This document shows, piece after piece, positions 54,193-62,786 of a DNA stretch of 64,000 nt (its first letter is position 1; the number at the start of each line of letters is the position of its first letter). The notes under the pieces were generated by a model that had not been told where the DNA came from, searched no databases, and saw only the letters and a list, made by a program, of their open reading frames with translations. This DNA is from Streptomyces hawaiiensis (GTDB lineage: Bacteria; Actinomycetota; Actinomycetes; Streptomycetales; Streptomycetaceae). The position numbers and the translations under genes are program-made. The stretch lies in assembly GCF_004803895.1 (NCBI RefSeq), contig NZ_CP021978.1, positions 7,440,001 to 7,504,000 of the forward strand. The letters are read 5' to 3'.

Positions 54193-56021
54193 TCGTACGC
54201 CCCCAGACGGTCGATGGCGGATTCCACGGCGTTCCACGCGGTCTGCCCCAGACCGCAGATCGAGGCGTCCCGCATGGCGCGGCCGACCTCCCGCAGCAGC
54301 GCGATGTCGCCGGCGGCGTCGACGCCGGTGCGCTCCACGATCCGGTGCAGCGCCTCCTCCTGCCGTACCGTCCCGACCCGGCACGGCACGCACTGACCGC
54401 ACGACTCGTCCCGGAAGAACTCCGCGATGCGCAGCAGCAGCCGGGGCAGGGGCACGCTGTCGTCGAAGGCCATGACGACTCCGGAGCCCAGTGTCGTGCC
54501 GGCCTCCCTCGTCCCCTCGAAGGTGAGCGGGATGTCCAGCTCGTCGGCGCGTACGAACCCGCCGGCCGCGCCGCCGAGCAGCACTGCCCGCAGCCCGTCA
54601 CGCACCCCGGCGAGCGCGAGCAGATCGCCCAGTGTCGCGCCGAACGGCAGCTCGTAGACACCCGGCCGCTGCACGGTCCCGGACACGCAGAACAGCTTCG
54701 GTCCGGTGGAGCGCGGGGTGCCGATCGCCGCGTACGCCGGGGCGCCCATGGTCAGGATCGGCAGGACGTTGACCAGCGTCTCCACGTTGTTCTCGGCCGT
54801 CGGCTTGCCGAACAGGCCCTTCTCCACGGGGAACGGCGGTTTCGAGCGCGGCTCGCCCCGGTAACCCTCGATGGAGTTGAACAGGGCCGTCTCCTCACCG
54901 CAGATGTAGGCGCCCGCACCGCGCCGGATCTCGATGTCGAAGGCGTAGCCCTGGCCGAGGACGTCGTCGCCGAGCAGTCCGCGCGCGCGTGCCTGCGCGA
55001 TCGCGTGCTCCAGCAGATGCAGGGCGCGCGGGTATTCGCCGCGCAGGTAGAGATAGCCCTTGTGTGCCCCCGTCGCGTACCCGGCGATCGTCATCGCCTC
55101 GACGAGCGCGTACGGGTCGCCCTCCATGAGCACCCGGTCCTTGAAGGTGCCCGGCTCGGACTCGTCGGCGTTGCAGACGAGGTAGTGCGGATGGTCCGGC
55201 TGGGACGCCGTGGCCTGCCACTTGCGGCCGGTGGGGAAGGCGGCGCCGCCGCGCCCGGCCAGGCCCGAGTCGGTGATCTCGCGGATGACCCCGGCGGGAC
55301 CCAGCTCGAAGGCCCGGCGCAGGGCGGTGTAGCCGCCGTGGGCGCGGTAGTCGTCGAGGGACGCGGGGTCGACCACGCCGACGCGGTGCAACAGCAGCAG
55401 ACCGTCCTGCCCCGCCTGGGGCACCGCCAGCGCGACCGGCGGCTCCTCGGGCGCGGAGCCGGGCGAACTCGCGGCGAGCACGGCCTCCTGGACGCTCGCC
55501 GGCGCCGAGACCGCCGTACGCACGGGGTCCCCGGCCTTGACGGCCAGCGCGGCCGGGGCCCGTTCGCACAGGCCCAGGCACGGGCTGCGCTCGACACTCA
55601 CGCCGCTGCCGAGGCCCAGCCGCTCCTCGATCCCGGCGCACAGCTGCGGCGCCCCGGCCGCCGCACACGCCAGGTCCGTACACACGTGGAGCACGGTCGC
55701 CGGACGCGGCTCGACCGAGAACATGGCGTAGAAGGTGGCGACCCCGTACGCCTCCGCCGGCGGCACCGTCAGCCGCCGGCACAGGTAGTCCAGGGCGCCC
55801 TCGCTGATCCAGCCGATCCGGTCGTTGATCGCGTGCAGCCCCGGCAGCAGCAGCTCGCGGCGGTCCCGTGCCTCACGCCCGCCACGCGCCCACCTCAGAT
55901 CGGCGGCTCGCATCTCATCGCGGGCGGCGCCCTCCCAGGAGGACTCCGGAGGCCCGAGCAGGGCGTCGACTGCCGCCCGTTCCTCGTCCGTCGGTTTGCT
56001 GTCACCGAAGTGCAGGTCCAC
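54189..56021 (-). CDS. NuoE-NuoF-type fusion, NAD-reducing module of formate dehydrogenase
   Basis: 610 aa. The first ~150 residues are the thioredoxin-like 2Fe-2S domain (VCTDLAC ... CLGLCERAP). The rest is the flavoprotein: SGLAGRGGAAFPTGRKW for FMN, GAGAYICGEETAL for NADH, and the 4Fe-4S site ESCGQCVPCRVG with the late ICGLG cysteine. In NAD-dependent formate dehydrogenases these are usually two genes (FdsG and FdsB); here they are one. It reduces NAD with electrons from the iron-sulfur subunit. GTG 56021 lies 5 nt after the upstream stop. Confidence 0.92.
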   Translation of the reverse strand: MDLHFGDSKPTDEERAAVDALLGPPESSWEGAARDEMRAADLRWARGGREARDRRELLLPGLHAINDRIGWISEGALDYLCRRLTVPPAEAYGVATFYAMFSVEPRPATVLHVCTDLACAAAGAPQLCAGIEERLGLGSGVSVERSPCLGLCERAPAALAVKAGDPVRTAVSAPASVQEAVLAASSPGSAPEEPPVALAVPQAGQDGLLLLHRVGVVDPASLDDYRAHGGYTALRRAFELGPAGVIREITDSGLAGRGGAAFPTGRKWQATASQPDHPHYLVCNADESEPGTFKDRVLMEGDPYALVEAMTIAGYATGAHKGYLYLRGEYPRALHLLEHAIAQARARGLLGDDVLGQGYAFDIEIRRGAGAYICGEETALFNSIEGYRGEPRSKPPFPVEKGLFGKPTAENNVETLVNVLPILTMGAPAYAAIGTPRSTGPKLFCVSGTVQRPGVYELPFGATLGDLLALAGVRDGLRAVLLGGAAGGFVRADELDIPLTFEGTREAGTTLGSGVVMAFDDSVPLPRLLLRIAEFFRDESCGQCVPCRVGTVRQEEALHRIVERTGVDAAGDIALLREVGRAMRDASICGLGQTAWNAVESAIDRLGAYE

Positions 56022-56026
56022 TTACG

Positions 56027-57952
56027 TCACCCCACGATGGTCGCGATGGGCAGCTTCTCGATCCGGATCGCCGACGCCTTGAACTCCGCCGTCCCCGCGA
56101 TCGGGCAGTTCGCCTCGATCGTCAGCTGGTTGGTGTCCACCTCGTCCGGGAAGTGCATGGTCATGAAGGCGAGCCCCGGCCGCAGCGCGGGGTCCACCCA
56201 CACAGGCGCGGTCACCGACCCGCGCCGCGAGGCCACCTGCACCTGCTCGCCGACGACGACCCCGTAGCGCTCGGCGTCCTCCGGGCTCAGCTCGATGTAC
56301 TCGCCGCGCCTCAGCGGCGAGGCGTAACTTCCGCTCTGCACCCCGGTGTTGTAGGAGTCGAGCCGCCGCCCGGTGGTGAGCCGGACCGGGTACCGCTCGT
56401 CGGTGAGGTCCACGGGCGGGTCGTGCCGCACGATCCCGAACGGAGCCAGCGGGCCGCGCCGGGCGGGGTCGGTCTCCCACAACCGGCCGTGCAGATAGGT
56501 GGGTTCGATCCCGTCCGTGCTCGGGCAGGGCCACTGGATGCCCTGGTGCTCCTCCAGACGCTCGTACGTCATGCCGTAGTGGTCGGGCGAGACGGCCCTC
56601 AACTCGTTCCACACGGTCTCGGCGTCGGCGTACTTCCAGTCGTGGCCGAGGCGGGCGGCGAGGTCGCAGAGGATGTCGATGTCCTCGCGGGCCTCGCCGG
56701 GCGGGGTGACGGCCTTGCGGACGCGCTGGACCCGCCGCTCGCTGTTGGTGGTGGTGCCGTCGGTCTCCGCCCAGCCGGCGGTGGCCGGCAGGACGACGTC
56801 CGCGAGCTCGGCCGTCTTGGTGAGGAAGATGTCCTGCACCACCAGGAAGTCCAGCGCCTTCAGCCGCCGGACGGCCTGCTCGCTGTCCGCCTCGGACTGC
56901 GCCGGGTTCTCGCCGATGCAGTAGACGGCCTTGAGCGTGCCGTCCTCCATGGCCTCGAACATCTCCGTGAGGTTCAGGCCGTAGTGCGGCTGGATCACGG
57001 TGTCCCAGGCCGACTCGAACTTCAGCCGGACGCTCGCGTCCAGGATGTCCTGGAAGCCGGGCAGCCGGTTGGGGATCGCGCCCATGTCGCCGCCGCCCTG
57101 CACGTTGTTCTGCCCGCGCAGGGGTTGCAGGCCCGAGCCGAAGCGGCCGACATGGCCGGTGAGCAGGGACAGGTTGATCAGGGCGCGGACGTTGTCGGTG
57201 CCGTTGTGGTGCTCGGTGATGCCCAGGGTCCAGCACAACTGGGCCCGTTCGGCACAGGCGTAGGCATGCGCCAGCTCCCGTATGGCCGCGGCCGGTACGC
57301 CGGTCACCTTCTCGGCGAGCGACAGCGTCCACGGCTCGACCAGGGCCTTGTACTCCTCGAAGCCGCTGGTCGCCCGATCGATGAACGCCTCGTTCGCGAG
57401 CCCCGCGTGGATGATCTCGCGGCCGATCGCGTGCGCCATCGGGATGTCCGTGCCGACGTTCAGCCCCATCCAGCTCTCCGCCCACTCGGCGGTCGAGGTC
57501 CGGCGCGGATCGACCGCGTACATCCGGGCGCCGTTCCTGATCCCCTTCAGCACGTGCTGGAAGAAGATCGGGTGCGCGAACCGGGCGTTGGAGCCCCACA
57601 TCACGATGACGTCGGTGTGCTCGATCTCCTCGTACGACGACGTCCCGCCGCCCGAGCCGAACGCCGCCGACAGGCCCGCCACGCTCGGGGCGTGACAGGT
57701 GCGGTTGCAGGAGTCGACGTTGTTGGTGCCCATGACGACCCGGGCGAACTTCTGCGCCACGTAGTTCATCTCGTTGGTGGCGCGGGCGCAGCTGAACATG
57801 CCGAAGGCGTCGCGGTGGCGCCCGAGGCCCAGGGCGGCCCGGTCCAGGGCCTCCTCCCAGGTGGCCTGCCGGAACGGCTCGTCGCGGGAGTCCCTGACGA
57901 GGGGGTGGGTGAGCCGGGTGTAGGTCTTGGGGGTCCGGTCGCGTTTCCTCAT
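56027..57952 (-). CDS. Formate dehydrogenase catalytic molybdopterin subunit, lacking the N-terminal 4Fe-4S domain
   Basis: 641 aa. The catalytic Cys-His pair is C86-H87 in NNVDSCNRTCHAPSV, where Cys takes the place of selenocysteine. The bis-MGD-binding domains (GSNARFAHPIFF, LRGQNNVQGGGDMGA, C-terminal molydopterin-binding domain ending near residue 640) are complete. The 4Fe-4S domain that normally begins this subunit is found instead at the C-terminus of the small iron-sulfur gene, so the FdsA polypeptide is split. The enzyme oxidises formate to CO2 in the cytoplasm. The ATG at 57952 overlaps the upstream gene's stop. Confidence 0.9.
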   Translation of the reverse strand: MRKRDRTPKTYTRLTHPLVRDSRDEPFRQATWEEALDRAALGLGRHRDAFGMFSCARATNEMNYVAQKFARVVMGTNNVDSCNRTCHAPSVAGLSAAFGSGGGTSSYEEIEHTDVIVMWGSNARFAHPIFFQHVLKGIRNGARMYAVDPRRTSTAEWAESWMGLNVGTDIPMAHAIGREIIHAGLANEAFIDRATSGFEEYKALVEPWTLSLAEKVTGVPAAAIRELAHAYACAERAQLCWTLGITEHHNGTDNVRALINLSLLTGHVGRFGSGLQPLRGQNNVQGGGDMGAIPNRLPGFQDILDASVRLKFESAWDTVIQPHYGLNLTEMFEAMEDGTLKAVYCIGENPAQSEADSEQAVRRLKALDFLVVQDIFLTKTAELADVVLPATAGWAETDGTTTNSERRVQRVRKAVTPPGEAREDIDILCDLAARLGHDWKYADAETVWNELRAVSPDHYGMTYERLEEHQGIQWPCPSTDGIEPTYLHGRLWETDPARRGPLAPFGIVRHDPPVDLTDERYPVRLTTGRRLDSYNTGVQSGSYASPLRRGEYIELSPEDAERYGVVVGEQVQVASRRGSVTAPVWVDPALRPGLAFMTMHFPDEVDTNQLTIEANCPIAGTAEFKASAIRIEKLPIATIVG

Positions 57953-58920
57953 GCGGCGCTCCTCAGCGCGAGCAGGTCCGAGATGGCGTGCACGGTGCGC
58001 AGGGTGGGCACCTCCACGCCGGTGATCTCCGCCAGCTCGACGACCGCCGCGAGCAGCACGTCGAGTTCGAGCGGCTTGCCGCGCTCCAGGTCCTGGAGCG
58101 TGGAGGTGCGGTGGTCACCGACCCGCTCGGCCCCCGCGAGCCGGCGCTCGATGGAGACCCCGACCTCGCAGCCGAGGGCCTCGGCGACCGACAGTGTCTC
58201 GGTCATCATGATCTCGATGACCTTGCGGGTGCCGCCGTGCAGGCACATCTGCCGCATGGTCGCGCGGGCCAGCGCGCTGATCGGGTTGAAGGAGATGTTG
58301 CCGAGCAGCTTGAGCCAGATGTCGCTCCGCAGGTCCGGTTCGACCGGGCACTTCAGTCCGCCCGCCTGCATGGCCTCGCTGAAGGCGAGACAGCGGGCGG
58401 AGCGGCTGCGGTCGGGCTCGCCGATGGAGAACCGCGTGCCCTCCAAGTGCCGGACGAGGCCCGGCCCTTCGAGCTCGGTCGCCGCGTAGACGACGCATCC
58501 GATGGCCCGTTCGGGCGCGAGCACCGCACTGACCGCGCCGTCCGGGTCGACACTCTCGACACGGTGGCCGTCGTAGGGGCCGCCGTGCCGGTGGAAGTAC
58601 CACCAGGGGATGCCGTTCTGGGCCGCGACGACCGAGGTCGTCTCGTGCAGCAAGGGTGCGATCAGCGGCCCGCACGCCGCGTACGCGTTGGCCTTCAGGC
58701 CCAGGAAGACATGGTCGACCGGGCCGACTTCGGCCGGGTCGTCGGTGGCGTGGGGGTGCGCGGTGAAGTCGCCGCGTGGGCTGCGCACCCGGACTCCGTG
58801 CTGCCTCATGGCCGTCAGATGCGGTCCACGGGCGATGAGATGCACCTCGGCACCCGCGCGGTGGAGCGCGGCGCCGACGTAGGCGCCGATGGCACCGGCG
58901 CCGAGAACTGCCACTTTCAC
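57949..58920 (-). CDS. Ketopantoate reductase-family (ApbA/PanE) oxidoreductase
   Basis: 323 aa. The Rossmann motif VAVLGAGAIGAYVGAAL, GLKAN, and the C-terminal KLLGNISFNPISAL and DVLLAAVVELAE motifs match 2-dehydropantoate 2-reductase. Its place as the first gene of the formate dehydrogenase operon, next to an OFA transporter, suggests a 2-oxoacid substrate linked to C1/C2 metabolism rather than pantothenate (inference). CGGAG lies before GTG 58920. The promoter probably lies in the gap with the GntR palindrome. Confidence 0.85.
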   Translation of the reverse strand: MKVAVLGAGAIGAYVGAALHRAGAEVHLIARGPHLTAMRQHGVRVRSPRGDFTAHPHATDDPAEVGPVDHVFLGLKANAYAACGPLIAPLLHETTSVVAAQNGIPWWYFHRHGGPYDGHRVESVDPDGAVSAVLAPERAIGCVVYAATELEGPGLVRHLEGTRFSIGEPDRSRSARCLAFSEAMQAGGLKCPVEPDLRSDIWLKLLGNISFNPISALARATMRQMCLHGGTRKVIEIMMTETLSVAEALGCEVGVSIERRLAGAERVGDHRTSTLQDLERGKPLELDVLLAAVVELAEITGVEVPTLRTVHAISDLLALRSAA

Positions 58921-59017
58921 AGGAACACTCCGTTCGGTTTGAGGGATACCGCGGAGGTGGCTGCCGTCCGGCCGCCCACGGGCCTCGTATGGCTCGCGGA
59001 CGGCTTGTGTCGACGAA

Positions 59018-59033
59018 ATATTGTCTACAGTAT
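59018..59033. promoter_or_regulatory. GntR/FCD-type palindrome between the formate dehydrogenase and transporter arms
   Basis: ATATTGTCTACAGTAT is a near-perfect palindrome (6 of 7 arm pairs) around the TGT-CT-ACA core seen in FCD-type GntR operators. It lies in the divergent promoter region, about 100 bp before each start. The GTCTACAGT core recurs (reverse) before the GntR gene. Confidence 0.65.
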
Positions 59034-59154
59034 GGAGGTTGGGGCGGCAAGGGTCTGTGCGCCGACCGTTCGGCGCATGCTGGATACCGCTCACCGCATA
59101 CGGTCGACGCGCCGCCTTCTCAACCCCCGTGCGGATCCCTACCGTCCGGGGTTC

Positions 59155-60489
59155 ATGAGTCCCCCAGTCGCGCCCCCGGGCTGGAGCCGCTGGCTCGTTC
59201 CGCCCGCCGCTCTCTCCGTCCATCTCTCCATCGGCCAGGCCTACGCCTGGAGCGTGTTCAAGCCGCCCCTGGAGTCCGCGCTCGGCCTCAGCGGCACGCA
59301 GAGCGCGCTGCCCTTCCAGCTGGGCATCGTCATGCTGGGCCTGTCCGCCGCGTTCGGCGGCACGCTCGTGGAGCGCAAGGGCCCGCGCTGGGCCATGACC
59401 GTCGCCCTGCTCTGCTTCTCCTCCGGCTTCCTGCTCTCCGCGCTGGGAGCGTCCCTGGAGCAGTACTGGCTGATCGTCTTCGGCTACGGTTTCGTCGGCG
59501 GCATCGGTCTCGGCATCGGCTACATCTCGCCCGTCTCCACGCTGATCAAGTGGTTCCCGGACCGGCCCGGCATGGCCACCGGCATCGCCATCATGGGCTT
59601 CGGCGGCGGGGCGCTCATCGCCTCGCCGTGGTCGGCCCAGATGCTGGAGTCGTTCGGCGGCGACAGCTCCGGCATCGCGCTGGCCTTCCTCGTGCACGGG
59701 CTGTCGTACGCCGTCTTCATGCTGCTGGGTGTCCTCCTGGTGCGGGTTCCGAGCAGTGCCCCGGGGGTGCCGGGAACCGCGCGGCAGGCTCCGGCCGGCC
59801 CGCAGGTCTCCGCGAACCGGGCCATCCGCACCCCGCAGTTCTGGCTCCTGTGGATCGTGCTCTGCATGAACGTCACCGCCGGCATCGGCATCCTGGAGAA
59901 GGCCGCGCCGATGATCACGGACTTCTTCTCGGACACCTCCACCCCCGTGTCGGTGACGGCCGCCGCCGGCTTCGTCGCCCTGCTGTCCGCGGCGAACATG
60001 GCCGGCCGCATCGGCTGGTCGTCGACGTCCGACCTCATCGGCCGCAAGAACATCTACCGCCTCTACCTGGGCGCCGGCGCGCTGATGTACGCGCTCATCG
60101 CCCTGTTCGGCGACTCCTCCAAGCCGCTGTTCATCCTGAGCGCGCTGGTCATCCTCTCCTTCTACGGCGGTGGTTTCGCCACGGTTCCGGCATATTTGAA
60201 GGATTTGTTCGGTACGTACCAGGTCGGTGCCATCCACGGGCGGCTGCTCACCGCCTGGTCCACGGCCGGGGTGCTCGGCCCGCTGATCGTGAACTGGATC
60301 GCCGACCGGCAGGAGGAGGCGGGCCGGCACGGCGCGTCCCTGTACGGGCTGTCGTTCGTCATCATGATCGGGCTGCTCGTGATCGGTTTCGTCGCCAACG
60401 AACTGATCCGGCCCGTCGACCCCCGCCACCACGTCCCCGCCCCGAAGGAGGCCGCCCATGTCCGGCGACAGCGCTCAGAGTCCGCCTAG
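59155..60489 (+). CDS. OFA-family MFS transporter (oxalate/formate antiporter-like)
   Basis: 444 aa with 12 predicted transmembrane helices. SIGQAYAWSVFKPPLES, GIGLGIGYISPVSTLIKWFPDRPGMATGIAI and FYGGGFATVPAYLKDLFG are OFA signatures. It likely carries oxalate, formate or a related carboxylate. Start at ATG 59155 is uncertain because its ribosome site is weak; ATG 59077 and 59031 are in-frame alternatives, the latter overlapping the palindrome. Placed across from the formate dehydrogenase operon. Confidence 0.88.
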   Translation: MSPPVAPPGWSRWLVPPAALSVHLSIGQAYAWSVFKPPLESALGLSGTQSALPFQLGIVMLGLSAAFGGTLVERKGPRWAMTVALLCFSSGFLLSALGASLEQYWLIVFGYGFVGGIGLGIGYISPVSTLIKWFPDRPGMATGIAIMGFGGGALIASPWSAQMLESFGGDSSGIALAFLVHGLSYAVFMLLGVLLVRVPSSAPGVPGTARQAPAGPQVSANRAIRTPQFWLLWIVLCMNVTAGIGILEKAAPMITDFFSDTSTPVSVTAAAGFVALLSAANMAGRIGWSSTSDLIGRKNIYRLYLGAGALMYALIALFGDSSKPLFILSALVILSFYGGGFATVPAYLKDLFGTYQVGAIHGRLLTAWSTAGVLGPLIVNWIADRQEEAGRHGASLYGLSFVIMIGLLVIGFVANELIRPVDPRHHVPAPKEAAHVRRQRSESA

Positions 60490-60598
60490 CCCGGACCGGC
60501 GGTGGCTGATCGCCCTCGCCTGGGCGTGGGTGGGCGTACCCCTCGCCTACGGGCTGTACGAACTGGTGCGAAAGGCGACGCAACTGTTCACCGGGTAG
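60458..60598 (+). CDS. MFS transporter small subunit
   Basis: 46 aa: a short polar head, one transmembrane helix (WLIALAWAWVGVPLAYGLY) and a basic tail. Such micro-proteins sit directly after OFA-type transporters and are considered their small subunit. GAAGGAGG lies 7 nt before ATG 60458, and the gene overlaps the transporter 3' end by 32 nt in another frame. It is below usual length cut-offs. Confidence 0.85.
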   Translation: MSGDSAQSPPSPDRRWLIALAWAWVGVPLAYGLYELVRKATQLFTG

Positions 60599-60748
60599 GG
60601 GGTTCGACAGGTGCCCGGGAGTTTGAGGTGCTGACCGAAGCTGACAACCCCGGGGCCGGTTTCCTGTCGCCTTGGCTGCCGTCGTACCCGTGAGTCACTG
60701 ATCAGACTGGAGGATCCGCTACCCAAGGCAACGAGGGGGATCCACCCA

Positions 60749-61687
60749 ATGAACGGCTCGCGCATCGCCGCCGTCGGCCACTACCAGCCCGCCAAGGTGC
60801 TCACCAACGAGGACCTGGCGGGCCTGGTGGACACCAGTGACGAGTGGATCAGGAGCCGGGTGGGCATCCGCACGCGCCACATCGCCGGACCCGACGAACC
60901 GGTCGACGAACTGGCCGCCCACGCCGCCGCCAAGGCCCTCGCAGCCGCCGGACTGACCCCGGCGGACATCGACCTGGTGCTGGTCGCCACCTCCACCGCC
61001 GTCGACCGCTCGCCCAACATGGCCGCCCGGGTCGCGGCCCGCCTGGGCATCCCGCAGGCCGCCACCATGGACCTCAACGTCGTGTGCGCCGGCTTCACCC
61101 ACGCCCTGGCCACCGCCGACCACGCCGTGCGCGCGGGGGGCGCGAGCCGGGTGCTGGTCATCGGGGCCGACAAGATGTCCGAGGTGGCCGACTGGAGCGA
61201 CCGCACCACGTGCGTGCTCGTCGGCGACGGGGCGGGCGCCGCGGTGGTGGAGGCCGCCGACGAGCCGGCCATCGGGCCGGTGCTGTGGGGCTCGGTGCCC
61301 GAGATGGGCAACGCGGTGCGCATCGAGGGCACCCCGCCGCGCTTCGCCCAGGAGGGGCAGAGCGTCTACCGCTGGGCCACCACGCAGCTGCCGCCCATCG
61401 CGCGCCGGGCCTGCGAGCGGGCCGGTCTGGAGCCGGCCGACCTCGCCGGGGTCGTGCTGCACCAGGCGAACCTGCGCATCATCGAACCCCTCGCGGAGAA
61501 GATCGGCGCCGTCAACGCTGTCGTCGCGCGCGATGTCACCGAGTCCGGCAACACCTCGGCCGCGAGCATCCCGCTGGCCTTCTCGAAGCTCATCGAGCAG
61601 GGGGCCGTCGTCACGGGCGACCCGGTGCTGCTGTTCGGCTTCGGCGGGAACCTGTCGTACGCGGGGCAGGTCGTGCGCTGCCCGTGA
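60749..61687 (+). CDS. Beta-ketoacyl-ACP synthase III-family protein (FabH-like)
   Basis: 312 aa thiolase-fold enzyme. The catalytic triad is C113 (NVVCAGFTHAL), H238 (VLHQANLRI) and N268 (ESGNTSAAS). It condenses an acyl-CoA with malonyl-ACP, or performs a related acyl transfer. It is shorter than housekeeping FabH and stands alone without fabD/acpP/fabF, so it is a secondary KAS III. GAGGGGG precedes ATG 60749. Its place between the OFA transporter and GntR is unexplained. Confidence 0.9.
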   Translation: MNGSRIAAVGHYQPAKVLTNEDLAGLVDTSDEWIRSRVGIRTRHIAGPDEPVDELAAHAAAKALAAAGLTPADIDLVLVATSTAVDRSPNMAARVAARLGIPQAATMDLNVVCAGFTHALATADHAVRAGGASRVLVIGADKMSEVADWSDRTTCVLVGDGAGAAVVEAADEPAIGPVLWGSVPEMGNAVRIEGTPPRFAQEGQSVYRWATTQLPPIARRACERAGLEPADLAGVVLHQANLRIIEPLAEKIGAVNAVVARDVTESGNTSAASIPLAFSKLIEQGAVVTGDPVLLFGFGGNLSYAGQVVRCP

Positions 61688-61741
61688 GGGCCAGGGCGGT
61701 GTGACGCGGTCAACTCCCCGAAACGCTGGCTCTTGTGCGCC

Positions 61742-61764
61742 GTAGACTGTAGACGAAAGACAAT
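61742..61764. promoter_or_regulatory. GTAGAC repeats before the GntR gene
   Basis: GTAGACT-GTAGACG-AAAGACA is a 7-bp periodic motif. Its core ACTGTAGAC is the reverse complement of the GTCTACAGT core in the palindrome at 59018-59033, implying autoregulation. Confidence 0.55.
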
Positions 61765-61834
61765 CGATACTGACTCTGCGGCGATACCGGCCCGCGCCGC
61801 GCTGTGCACGGCCCTGCCGAGGAGGGGGACCGCG

Positions 61835-62512
61835 ATGCTGTCGACAGGCCTGCCCCAGGGGGCGGTACCCAAGCTGGAACGCCCGGGTCCGCTGCGCGAC
61901 CGTGTCTACGAGGCACTGCTCGAACTCATCACCACCCGTGCGCTGCAGCCCGGTCAGCATCTCGTCGAGAGTGAACTCGCCGGGCATCTCGGGGTCTCCC
62001 GGCAGCCGGTGCGCGAGGCACTGCAGCGGCTCAACACCGAGGGGTGGGTCGATCTGCGGCCCGCGCAGGGCGCGTTCGTGCACGAGCCGACGGAGCAGGA
62101 GGCCGACCAGCTGCTCACGGTCCGTACGCTCCTGGAGGCCGAGGCGGCCCGCCTCGCGGCGGCGGGCGCGAACAGCGCGGGCATCGCCGCCCTGGAAGCG
62201 TTGTGCGCGGAGGGCGAGAAGGCCGTCGAGGCCGACGACGTGGACGGGGCCGTCGCCATGAACGCCCGCTTCCACGCCAAGATCATGGAGCTCGCCGGCA
62301 ACGCGGTCCTCGCCGAACTCGCCGCCCAGGTCGACCGGCGTGTGCGCTGGTACTACACGCCGGTGGCCCGCCAACGAGGCCACCAGTCCTGGATCGAGCA
62401 CCGCGAACTGATCGCCGCGGTCGCCGGCCGGGACGAACAGCGCGCCACCCAGCTGATGCGCGAACACACCGAACACACACGCCGGTCGTACCACGGGCGT
62501 TCGCGCTCATAG
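61835..62512 (+). CDS. GntR-family (FCD subfamily) transcriptional regulator
   Basis: 225 aa. The winged helix is LRDRVYEALLELITTRALQPGQHLVESELAGHLGVSRQPVREALQRLNTEGWV taken as consecutive helices (residues ~17-70). The FCD effector domain has the metal-binding pattern D/N-x3-H in NARFHAKIMELAGN and a late H in EHRELIAAVAGRD, which typically binds a carboxylic acid. It probably represses the formate/OFA module. GAGGAGGGG precedes ATG 61835. The 3' end lies in a tandem repeat. Confidence 0.92.
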   Translation: MLSTGLPQGAVPKLERPGPLRDRVYEALLELITTRALQPGQHLVESELAGHLGVSRQPVREALQRLNTEGWVDLRPAQGAFVHEPTEQEADQLLTVRTLLEAEAARLAAAGANSAGIAALEALCAEGEKAVEADDVDGAVAMNARFHAKIMELAGNAVLAELAAQVDRRVRWYYTPVARQRGHQSWIEHRELIAAVAGRDEQRATQLMREHTEHTRRSYHGRSRS

Positions 62513-62603
62513 TGCCGTCACACGCGTTCGCGCTCGTAGTGCCGTCACATCGCGTTCGCGCTCGTAGTGCCGTCACACGCGTTCGCGCTCGTAGTGCCGT
62601 CAC
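62498..62603. repeat. 27-bp tandem repeat, four copies
   Basis: Copies begin at 62498, 62525, 62553 and 62580 with unit CGTTCGCGCTCGTAGTGCCG followed by TCACACG. The first copy contains the GntR stop codon (TCATAG against TCGTAG in the others). Unit identity is high, so the array is recent. It has no spacers and is not a CRISPR. Confidence 0.9.
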
Positions 62604-62786
62604 GCCCGTCCTGCGAGGCAAGGCACTCGTGACCACTCCTTTGTCCTGTGAGTGGAAAAAGTAGAGGGCAATTCCCGCGTGACTTCTTCCCACCTCCGGC
62701 AGCCGCTGCTACGTTCCCTTCGAAAGCAAGCCACCGAGGTGGCGGAAGACCGGCACGCACAGGCCGATCGAGGCGGGGAGGGGCTC

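Noticed and set aside
62498..62603. CRISPR-like array
   Set aside because: The units are contiguous, without unique spacers, and overlap a gene end.
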